From assembly GCF_030272615.1 (NCBI RefSeq), contig NC_081415.1, positions 194,585,195 through 194,649,194 on the forward strand: a stretch of DNA of 64,000 nucleotides. The letters run 5' to 3'. The translations under genes and the position numbers were made by a program. Of this stretch, positions 44,351 to 54,059 are shown piece after piece. The stretch comes from Cryptomeria japonica. Taxonomy: Eukaryota > Streptophyta > Pinopsida > Cupressales > Cupressaceae. Within the stretch, counting starts at the first letter, position 1; every line of letters begins with the position of its first letter. The notes beneath the pieces were generated by a model. The model ran no database searches, was not told the DNA's origin, and saw only the letters and a list, made by a program, of their open reading frames with translations.

Positions 44351-47300
44351 TGACCCGGCTGGAAAATGACCTCCAATCTAATCCCTCCTGCCCATCTCTA
44401 GCCACCCTGGTGTCCAATGCTAGAATTGCTCTCCGCTCCCATCAACATGTCAAGATCAAAGGTGCTAAGATCAGAGCCCGCACCCATTGGCTACAATAGG
44501 GGGACAAGGGCTCCAAATTCTTCTTTAATCTCCTAAAGATTAAACATGCGAGAGAAAGGATTGGTAGACTTATCATTAATGGGAGTGAAGTTACGAACCT
44601 TGGGGATATTATGGAGGCCTTTGCCCACTTTTACTAAGCCCTCTTCACCTCTGAGGACTCTGCTTTAGCTAGAGAGAACAGGTCTAAGTTTAGAGCTATC
44701 ATCCCTAATATGATCTCTGAAGAAGAATCCACCCAGCTTAAGTGCCCTCTTACCCTTGAGGATATTCAATCTGCTATCAACTCCCTTCTCCCCGACAAGG
44801 CCCCGGGGCCTGATGGGCTCCCCATCGAGTTCTACAAGGCTAATAGTGAGTGGGTTTCCCGTGATCTGCTGGACCTGTACAGAGAGGCTATCTCTAAGGG
44901 CTCCCTTGGCTCCTGTATTAATAGGGGCATCATAAAGCTTATCCCCAAGGATGGGGACAAGGCTCTCATTAAGAATTGGTGCCCTATTACTCTCCTCAAT
45001 GTCTCCTATAAAATATTGGCTAAAATTCTTGCTACTAGGTTGGGAAAACTTCTCCCGAGGTTTATCTGCCCTACCCAAACTGGGTTTATCAAGGGAAGAT
45101 ACATCCTTGAGAATCTCATCACCAGTTGGGAAGCCATGGAGTGGGCTAGGACATCTAACCAAGATGCTGCCATGTTCCTCCTGGACTATGAGAAGGCCTA
45201 TGACAGGGTGGAGTGGGAGTTTATCATCATGATGCTTGAATCCTTCGGCTTCCCGGGTGAGTTTTGTCAAATTGTGAAAGTTCTCTTGCATGATGCCTCT
45301 GCTCAAATCGATATTAATGGATCCCTTTCTCCCCCTATCATGCTCTCTCGATCCATTAGGCAAGGGTGTCCCCTTGCTCCCTCTCTGTTCGTCATTGCTT
45401 TCGATGCCCTCTTTTACCTTCTCAGAGACAATACTATTTCCCCTAAGGTGGAAGGTATTAGACTCCCTGATAATAATGAGCTCCTAAACATCCAGTTTGC
45501 TGATGACACTGCCCTCTTCCTCAACCTTTCCAAGCATAACTTAGACAATCTGAACTTGAAGGCTCAGTTCTTCAGCTCCATCTCTGGAACCAAGATCTCC
45601 CAGACCAAGTCCACCTTCCTTAGCTGGAGCACCCAACCTCCTGACTGGTTTGATAGGTCCAACTACCAATGGGGAGGGCCCAACAAAATTGTTCGGTACC
45701 TTGGTGTTCCCTTCTCTGTCTCCCCATCGCTCAAAGATATGTGGCTCTGGGTTAAAGGGAAAATCGACTATAAGATCAATAAGTGGAACAATAGGTTCCT
45801 CTCACTGGCTGGAAGAATACAAGTCTGCCAAAAAATCCTCTCTACCTATAGTATCTACTACTCTTCCACCTGGATGTTTAGCAACTACCAGATCCTGGAA
45901 ATCCAAAAGGGTATCAGGCAATTTATTTGGTCTGATGGCAAAGGAAATAGTAAGCCCCATTCTATTAGATGGAATTGGTGCCATGCTAAAAAGGAGCTTG
46001 GGGGTCTAGGCCTCAAAGATCTCAAAACTCAAGGCATTGCCCTGGCGGCTAAATGGATTTTTCATGCCCTTGACGGGCATGAGCCTTGGAAAGTGCTTGT
46101 CAGAAATAACATCGAGAGGGCTGTCCCTCGGAGGGCTAAGTCTTGGAAAGGTCTGCCTCTTACCGACTTGGTGGCTGGAAGCTTCCCAGTGTCCATCCAG
46201 GGTTCATGTGTGTTCAGATCCATCTGGAAGGATTGGGAACATATCAGAAGGTTCCTGGTCAACACTAGGGTCAGCAATGATGGTCATATTCAGGGTGAAA
46301 GATCCCTGTGGTGGAACTTGACCCATCATGGTAAACCCCTGGCTTTGATCAGGGGGTGCTCGGCTAGATCTTGGGACAACAAGGGGGTAAAACGCCTGGC
46401 CGATATTCTTGAGCATGGTTCCCTTATTTCATGGGAGGATCTCAGCGCTAGGTTCAATATCCCCCCCGCCCAAAAAAGAATGTATAACCTAATCATGCAT
46501 GCCTGCACATTGCTCGGCCTACCGAAGGACTGCGATATTGACTCAAATAGGTTCCTGGCCTTTGGGTGGGCGGATGACACTCTTCTAACCAAAACCAAAG
46601 CCCGTAATATTTATTCTCTCCTGGCCTATGATACTTCTATTATTTCTCATGTGAATAAGATCTGGTATTCTAACTTCTTTGTTTTGCAGTGGAAGAAAAA
46701 ATTTAGCAGGTTATGGAAGAACGCTATTGATCCCAAAGTCAAGTGCTTCAAATGGTTGCTCACTCTTAACAGACTCCCTTTAAAGGGGAACTATGACTCG
46801 CAAGATATTTGTGCCATATGTAAAATGCCTGAGACTGGCAGGCATATCTTCTTTGAGTGCTCTGTTGCTAGGGAAGTATGGCTGATGTTTGGTGTTTCCT
46901 CTCCCCACTTGGTTAATATTATGGAAATTATTTCTGGTTATGTTCAGGGACTGAAGAAAGATGCTAATATTTTCTGGTTTATTTTATCTGCTTACATCTT
47001 ATGGTTCATTTGGAAAATTAGAAATGCTGATAGATTCTGTGGCCAGTCCAGGGCTCTTACTGAGTCTTTTCGAAGACTTACATTTTATAATATTGCCACG
47101 CAGGTCTCGGTCATGCTGAATGTGGAAAGGAACAAACTCAGAAGATTCCTGCGGGATGGCCGTGCTACCATGTTTGTCTATGAGCTTAAAGGCAGACTAG
47201 ATTGGAGACGCAATCTTGATGACCTTTCCTCTTTTGAGCACACCCTGAGAATGTTGAACAATGAAATCAGGGACAACAGGCAGCAATCCGCTGAGCATTT

Positions 47301-47373
47301 GGAGATGTTGAGTCAGATCCAGAGCCGTAAGATCATCGTCTGGATGGAGGGACCCCAGGGATGGACCGCCTGA
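44161..47373 (+). pseudogene. LINE ORF2, reverse transcriptase and zf-RVT domain
   Basis: The linker frame holds a TAG at 44497-44499 (before GDKGSKFFF) and a TAA at 44635-44637. From 44640 to the stop at 47371 the frame is open (about 910 codons). Reverse transcriptase blocks are DKAPGPDGLPIEFYK, LIPKDGDKALIKNWCPI, LLNVSYKILAK, QTGFIKGRYILEN, LLDYEKAYDRV, RQGCPLAPSLF, and the catalytic IQFADDTALFL near 45490. A reverse-transcriptase zinc-binding region (FKWLLTLNRLPLKGN..CAICKMPETGRHIFFEC) lies near 46750-46860. The RT itself looks intact. Confidence 0.92.
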
Positions 47374-47566
47374 GTGGATCATTATGATAACATTCTCAGC
47401 TAGTGCATTCTATTTTGCTTTTCTTCTATGGTTCCCTTTTGTTGTACTCTCCGCTACTGTTTAGACTCATTTTTTACTGAACTCAAGGTAGGCCCGTGGT
47501 GGTGCCTGCTGCTCCTTCTTTGCTATTGAGGCTCTACCTCTGTATTTCTGCTCTCTCTATCTTTAA

Positions 47567-47816
47567 TATAAATGATAATATAAAAATTATTTATAAAAAA
47601 ATGAATTTTTTTTAATTAAAATAGACAATATTTAAGACTAACTGATAGTATTTCTAACCATATATTCCATTCCCCTCATTTTATATGATTAAAGTTGTCA
47701 CCCATCATTATAGACTTTGGGAGCTTGTAAATCCATCCCGCCCAAAAGCAACAACTTCAATAATCTTACATTTAATTCATAGGAGTGAGGTAATCTACTC
47801 TCTACAATGTGCAACA
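47567..47816. other. AT-rich DNA between the LINE and MITE copy B
   Basis: It starts with the right-hand target duplication (47567-47584) and continues as ordinary AT-rich DNA. No gene signal. Confidence 0.5.
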
Positions 47817-48256
47817 TAGGGGAAAGGATCTAGTAGTTATGCACCCTAACTACGCGCTTCTTAAAATCTTACGTAAAAATTTCAAATTACTCCGATTTTC
47901 TTACAGCAGCTTACTTGGCAAGTCCACTGCTTATAACTAAGGTTTCAAGGCCACATCATCAAACATGATGTCACATCAACATGCTTTTTTCCAAGGTTTC
48001 CAAAACAACAAAAAAAAAAGTTAGACCAATAGGTGTGCAAAAGTGGCCCAATACTTGTGCAGCTAATGTGGCATCACATGATTGGTTACTTTTCACAACA
48101 AATGGTATATTTCATTCAATTATTGATACTTATCATATAACTATTGGTGCAATGTTATACAAAGTTGGATATTAAATCGACAAGTATTGGGGTATTAAAT
48201 CAACAACTTCTATCACAAGAATTGGAACGCGCTCAACTACTCGGTCCTTTCCCCTA
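47817..48256 (+). mobile_element. MITE copy B (440 bp, best preserved)
   Basis: The left end TAGGGGAAAGGATCTAGTAG and the right end CTACTCGGTCCTTTCCCCTA are inverted repeats of about 20 bp with two mismatches. The interior is non-coding; a 64-residue frame inside it has no features. Related copies lie at 22379-22820, 61381-61758 and 62845-63302. The internal phrase ATGTGGCATCACATGATTGG is shared with small changes by copies A to C and in part by D. It is a non-autonomous DNA transposon of unknown superfamily. Confidence 0.85.
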
Positions 48257-48639
48257 TACTTGAATAATTTGTCTGTGCATCCATGAACTGCTCAATATGA
48301 CATTTGAAAACTCATAAGTATCATTAGTAGGTAAAGGTGAATTATGTTTTTAAAGTTCAAAATATTAAATGTGGATTATCATCTTATATGAATTAAATGA
48401 ATAATATTTAAAAATAATTAAAAAATCTCACACATTTTACATGGTTATGGCTGCCACCCACATCATGACCACATTGTACAACTATAATTAACTAGCAACT
48501 ACACCTTAGTGTGCAATGGGTACGCCGAAAAGATGTAGAAGGTTAATCATAAAAAAATGGTCTATTTTTTGCATTAAGGATGAGCATGAGAAGGAGATAG
48601 AAATTTGGTATACAGATAGAAAGGACAATAGAGAAGGAG
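48257..48639. other. AT-rich intergenic DNA
   Basis: Nothing recognisable beyond a short open frame without protein features. It grades into the purine-rich tract on its right. Confidence 0.4.
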
Positions 48640-48685
48640 ATGGGAGGAGATAAAGAGAGAGATGAGAGATGGATAGATAAAGATG

Positions 48686-48757
<72 letters not shown>

Positions 48758-49760
48758 GTAATAGCAAGTGTGAGAGATAAACAAAAGGGGGAGAGATAGA
48801 TAGAGAAGGAGAAATAGGGAGTGAGTGTGTATGTGTGACTAAGAGAGATATAGAGAGATATAAAGATAGGAATAGGGAGTGTGTGCACAAGAGTGAGAGA
48901 GATAGGAATCTGAAAATGATTAAAATAAAATTTCTAAATTAGGAAAGGTAGAGAGAGGAAGAGATAGGGAGTAGAGAGATGGAGAGATAACAAGATAGAG
49001 ATAGAGGGAGAGATCAAAGGAGAAATATGGGGATTTAGATATAGAGGTCTCAGAAGAGGAGAGGGAGAGAGAGGGATATAGATGGATGGATATGGAGAGA
49101 CATTTCTAGATATAGAAGGGGGGCTAGAAGAGAGAGAGAGAGAGAGAGGAAGATGCAGAAATAAATAGAGAGATAAAGAGAGATAGAGGGAGAGATACAG
49201 GTAGACAAAGATAAGGAGATAGTGAGATATACAAGGAGAGAGAGAGAGGGGAGGGTGATATACAAAGATAGAAAGGGGTAGAGAAAGAAATAGAAAGATA
49301 AAGAGATAGAGGTAGAGAAAGATATGGATAGAAAGAGATAGATATAGAGAGTGATATAGATAAATGGAGATATAAGAGAATGAAAGACAATGGGAGAGTG
49401 ATAGAGAGATAGGAAGCTAGAGGTAAAGAGATATGGATAGAAAGAGATATAAAGAGGATTGAAAGGGAGATAGTTAGAAAGAGATGGAGTAAACAAGAGA
49501 GGTAAATATAATGAGATATCAATACTGAAGAGGAGAGAAATATAGGGAGATAAACATAGGGGGGGCAATAGTGAGAGAGAAAGGTGGAGATCAAGACAAG
49601 TAATCTAGGGTAATTTATAGAGTGAGTGAGCGAGAGAGAGGGTGAAGACAAATCTCAATAGAGAGGGATAGGGAGAAACAAGTAGTGTATGTATAAAGGT
49701 GAGAGAGAGATAGAGAAAGACAATAAGAGAGAGGGAGATGCAAAGATAGAAAAATATCTA
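48640..49760. repeat. Purine-rich tract with (TA)n and (GA)n microsatellites
   Basis: A pure (TA)n run at about 48689-48715 is followed directly by a (GA)n run to about 48756. After that comes 1 kb of irregular GAGAGATA-type sequence. Minus-strand frames rich in Ser, Leu, Ile and Tyr are a composition effect. It is similar in style to the tract at 16750-18090 but has no satellite beside it. Confidence 0.92.
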
Positions 49761-50593
49761 AAAAGTTAAAATATATAATAAATATAATTACAACACAATA
49801 TTATATATAAACACAATTTGAAAACAAGTGTTAATAGTTACATTATATAAAAATAAATAATAATAATAATAGAATATATTCTATTTCTTCTCCACAACAA
49901 CCATTCACTTGCACAAAAAGGATAAAGATGTGTGATCCCTCCATGACAAGGTTTTTTTGTTTGTAGTTGTCTAAAGAAAATATAGTGTTACAAGACATGA
50001 GAAGGTGTCAAACCCAATAATCATGTGGTTATAATCACTTGAATTGAGAAATGCATTGGTGTAAATGTGTATCACCAAAGAAGATAGGGAAGCATTGGTG
50101 TAAAATAATTGTAATTTGATTTCTTTAATTAATTATGCATGCCCTTAGTGTAGGAGACATGAACTTTTAGTTGAGTCCAAGAAAATGTGTGGAGTGATGC
50201 AAATTAAATGCATTGTTTTTTTTTCATTGCCAAGCTACAGATAGATATGGTGGAAAATAGAGTAGTGCAAGGAGAGGTAAGTAGAAATAGGGAAGAAAGG
50301 TAGATAGGAAGATAGAGATTAAATGGAGGTGGAAAAGTCTTTTATTATTTATATATTATACTTAGTATATAATATCATAATTATTTAAATCTTAAAAATA
50401 AAAAATAATATTCCTTTTAAAATATATAATTAATTAAATAATGCAATATATTTATAATTTATATGTTATAATTAAGAAATATCTAAAAATCTAATTCAAA
50501 CAAAAAAAATAAAAAAATAAAAAAGATTTAAAATTTTAATTAAAAATAAAATATGTTTAAAATACGAATACATTATATGTAAAATTTAATTAT
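49761..50593. other. AT-rich intergenic DNA
   Basis: AT-rich sequence with a short purine-rich patch near 50250-50340. No gene, RNA or element ends are seen. Confidence 0.4.
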
Positions 50594-50956
50594 ATATATT
50601 AAAATATAATTATTAAAATATTAAACTTTAAATTTGAAAATTTGAAAATAAAATAAAATTCAGAATTTTTAATTTAAAATGAAATGCGTTAAAATGTCAA
50701 TATGCAATAAAGGCATACCAAGTAACCAATAGGTAATAGATGTTCTACGTGCCTTGTCTGTGCTCCCACAATTTCCATGTATAGAGATATATTAAAATAT
50801 AATTATTAAAATATTAAACTTTAAATTTGAAAATTTGAAAATAAAATAAAATTCAGAATTTTTAATTTAAAATGAAATGCGTTAAAATGTCAATATGCAA
50901 TAAAGGCATACCAAGTAACCAATAGGTAATAGATGTTCTACGTGCCTTGTCTGTGC
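50594..50956 (+). repeat. 170-bp tandem duplication (offset 193 bp)
   Basis: Copies at 50594-50763 and 50787-50956 are essentially identical, from ATATATTAAAATATAATTAT to CTACGTGCCTTGTCTGTGC, with a 23-bp spacer. The high identity in otherwise diverged DNA suggests a recent event. The right edge of each copy reaches into the PPR relic. Confidence 0.93.
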
Positions 50957-50959
50957 CTG

Positions 50960-51110
50960 TGCTGGACACTGGCAAGTTGGCAACAATGAGTTTGGATTTA
51001 CACCTTTCCTTTGCATTTGCTTGAATTTTTTGTGCATTTCTTTTAATATCACATTTCTCCAAGGCATTATGTCAAATTGTCCAAGTGCTAACAGAGGCGA
51101 TGTCTCCATG
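50960..51110 (-). pseudogene. PPR gene fragment
   Basis: The minus strand reads ALGQFDIMPWRNV and FKQMQRKGVNPNS, then in a shifted frame text like LPACASTGT. These are typical pieces of plant PPR repeats. Only about one and a half repeats are visible and the frame is broken. A similar relic lies at 28020-28440, but the two are not obviously copies of each other. Confidence 0.55.
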
Positions 51111-52320
51111 TCTCTTTGTTTTCTTCTGTCGTTGGAATTGGTTATGTAGGAAAATGTTCAAGCTCCAATTCTTTGCTTAAGGACTATATTTCTATGGAAT
51201 TAAAAGAAACTACTGAAAGCAATGGGAAGGCAGAATTTTTAGGGGTCGCAACAACATTAGGCAATGTAGCTATGACATAGGAGCTCCTCATCAAAGATGC
51301 AAACATTGCTGCTTTTGGTTCTTTTCCTCATCAAATAAATGATTTGTGCATCTGTCAATGATATATATATTTCCATAGTTATCGAGAAATTTCAGAAGGT
51401 TATTGAACAAGGAACCACAAGCTTGGATAATATACTATTGAGTGAATCCATGAGCCTCAATGACTCAGATCATTTGCCTCAAAAGAATTGGAGAAATTCC
51501 TAACAAAAATGTTAATGCCTATCTCTTAGAAAGATAAATTTAATGCAAGCAACATGGTTTCATAGGAAGATGTGTACAATGATATGGGATTCACACAATA
51601 TCCCAAATGTCTCAAAAGTACTATTTAAAGAATTATATATATATTTTCTTGTATTGACTATTTTCTATGCATATTATAATTATTTCTACTTATTTGGTAC
51701 AATGTGTTTGCTTTCATCTTTTTTCACATATTTAATTATTTGTACAGTTGTTTGGTTTTTGATGTTATTAGAGTTTCCATTTCCATTTCCTTTAATATTA
51801 GTAGTTTGATGCTGAGAGTTTCATAAGAAAATACAAAAAACAGTATTTGGTTTTCTTTATGCAAAGCAGCATACTTCAGTTGTATGCATATGGATTGCCC
51901 TTTTTAAAAATATTGAGCCAATAAATTGGCTCTGATTTTCTGGCATGTTGGTCTTCTCTCTTACTTGCTTTATTGTATTGTACAGGGATGCATTTTTTAC
52001 TACATTATGTGCTGTTGTAATCTACAATAAATGCAGTTTGGTGCACAGAGTATAGTTCATCATGAAATAATCATTCTATAATTTTTTTAAAGCTGCATTG
52101 GTGTTGGCGTATGTTGATTTTACAGAAGGATACGAGCAATTATCCATGAAAGTTGTGTGGACAGTTGATACTACAAGCAGAGATTGATATTGAATTTAAA
52201 AATGTAAAAATAATTTGATAATTCTATTTGAATAAAAAAAAATCAGATTTATTTCAGACTCTAATGCAAATTCCCTCTATTAACTATTATTTCTGCGCTA
52301 AGTTAAGAGCAAACCTCTTT
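51111..52320. other. Unassigned DNA with possible decayed coding text
   Basis: On the plus strand about 51170-51290 reads KDYISMELKETTESNGKAEF, which looks protein-like but is followed by stops. I cannot assign it. The rest is AT-rich without features. Confidence 0.3.
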
Positions 52321-52326
52321 GACACT

Positions 52327-52363
52327 GGCTATGGGGGCAAAAATTTGCACCGCCCCCATAGCC
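52327..52363. repeat. Perfect 12-bp hairpin
   Basis: GGCTATGGGGGC (52327-52338) and GCCCCCATAGCC (52352-52363) are exact inverted repeats around a 13-base loop. The G+C-rich stem stands out in AT-rich DNA. No T-run follows and no gene ends nearby, so a terminator role is not supported. Confidence 0.9.
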
Positions 52364-52369
52364 GTGCAA

Positions 52370-53483
52370 CCTGGATTTGATTTTTAATAATTAATTCTAA
52401 TATTTGTTTTACAATTATTTATTTATTATATATATTTTTTAAAAAGTTATATTTGTAATATACTATATAGTAAATTAATAGTTAATTATATATTTAAATT
52501 TTTTAAAGCATTGTTATTTGTTTAATTTTTTAAAACTATTTAATTTTTTTTATTTTATATTGTTAATAATAATAAGAAATTTTTAATAAGTATAGTTATT
52601 TTTGAATTTATATATTTAAATTTTTTAATTATAATTTATATGTTAATTTTTTTAAAATATTTTTATTATTTAGATAATTATTATATTATTACTATTTAAC
52701 TGATTAATTGACATTATTTATTAAAAATTAAAATTTCAAATTAATAGTATTTATAGCTAATTTTTAAATGTAAACATATATTTTTTTCTCCAAAAATATC
52801 CATAAAAATAACTTATGATTTTCTTGTTATCTTTCAGAAAATCATCTAACTTGTATTTGCATTTTTTTCATACTTCACATAATAACAAGATAATATATTT
52901 AAATTTTCTAATAATAATTTATATGTTTAAATTTTTTAATTTTTATTTATTTTAATAAGAATTTTTATTTAAAAAAAAAAAAACTATCCCTGTAAACTTA
53001 AACCGCAACACTACATGTCCCAAAGTTATTTTAATAAGAATTATATATAAGTTAATAATAGTTTATTTTTTATAAATATATTTACTTTATAATTATATAT
53101 ATAATTTTTTAGTAGTAAATTATTATTATTTAAAAAAAAATTGCTCTTATTTTTCTTGATGATTATATTATAACATAAATTATATATTATGTATATATTA
53201 AAAAAAATTGTGTGTAAAAATTACTTATGTTAAATTTAAGAAAGAAAATAAAAAATTGTATCTTAAAAATACTTATTTTAAATTTAATTATAACATAAAT
53301 TATATATTATGTATATATTAAAAAAAATTGTGTGTAAAAATTACTTATGTTAAATTTAACAAAGAAAATAAAAAATTGTATGTTAAAAATACTTATTTTA
53401 AATTTAATTTAGGAAATAACTAAGTAAATAAAAATTTACTGTTAAAATTACTTATGTTAAATTTAACTTACTAAGTTATACAT
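52370..53483. repeat. Very AT-rich repeat region with 120-bp tandem duplication
   Basis: The region is over 80 percent A+T by eye. Copies at 53168-53287 and 53288-53407, both starting TTATAACATAAATTATATAT, form a tandem duplication with few differences. TTAAATTTAA and TATGTTAAATTTAAC words recur throughout, suggesting an old mini-repeat. Confidence 0.75.
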
Positions 53484-53794
53484 ATTAAGTTATGCTAAGT
53501 TATATATTGGTATGTTATTAAAAAAAAAAACTATGTTAGTTATTTTCTAAGTTAAATTTAACATACAATTTTTTATTTTCTATGTTAAATTTATGTATTT
53601 TAGAAAACTTTCTATCTCAAAATCATTTAGCTATTAATAATTTTAATATACAATTGTTTAATTCTTCTCTTAAATTTATGTATGTTAAAAACCATAACCA
53701 TCTTGAAAGTAAAAATTTGTATGTTAAAATTACTTTGATAATATTAATTTTTTTTTTATATATATCTTAAAATCACTGTATATATTAAAATAAA
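53484..53794 (+). repeat. AT-rich direct repeat, left copy
   Basis: It runs from ATTAAGTTATGCTAAGTTAT to TATATTAAAATAAA and matches 58840-59156 over about 310 bp with scattered differences. The two copies lie 5356 bp apart and flank the telomere-like block. It has no TG..CA ends, so an LTR identity is not supported. Confidence 0.85.
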
Positions 53795-54059
53795 CTATAC
53801 CTTAATTTGACTTTATGGTAAAAAATAGGCGCCTCGAGAAGGATATCTCTGCACAACATGGAAAACATAAAATAAATCAATATATAATTATATAGCATCT
53901 TTTATTAAAATAAATTATATTATAATATTATTGTATTATTATGTAGAGATATATGAAATTTAAGATATCTATTTAGACTATTTTGAATTATATATGTGTT
54001 GCAAGATCAAAGCAAATACTAAAATCTAAGATATATTAAACTTTATTTAATGGCAAACT
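53795..54059. other. AT-rich spacer
   Basis: Short AT-rich spacer between the left direct repeat and the telomere-like block. No features. Confidence 0.4.

Larger units (their letters stand above)
41494..47566 (+). mobile_element. Full-length L1-type plant LINE
   Basis: The 6073-bp element is bounded by an 18-bp direct repeat starting TATAAATGATAATATAA (41476-41493 and 47567-47584), a typical target-primed insertion scar. It has a 5' UTR of about 190 bp, ORF1 (41684-43354), ORF2 (43374-47373, broken) and a 3' UTR of about 190 bp that ends CTCTATCTTTAA without a poly(A) tail. It is clearly richer in G+C than the AT-rich flanks. Apart from two frameshifts and two stops in ORF2 the coding text is clean, so it is relatively young. 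Confidence 0.95.

Noticed and set aside
52327-52363. Rho-independent terminator
   Set aside because: The hairpin is terminator-like in shape, but the DNA is eukaryotic, no T-run follows directly, and no gene ends here.
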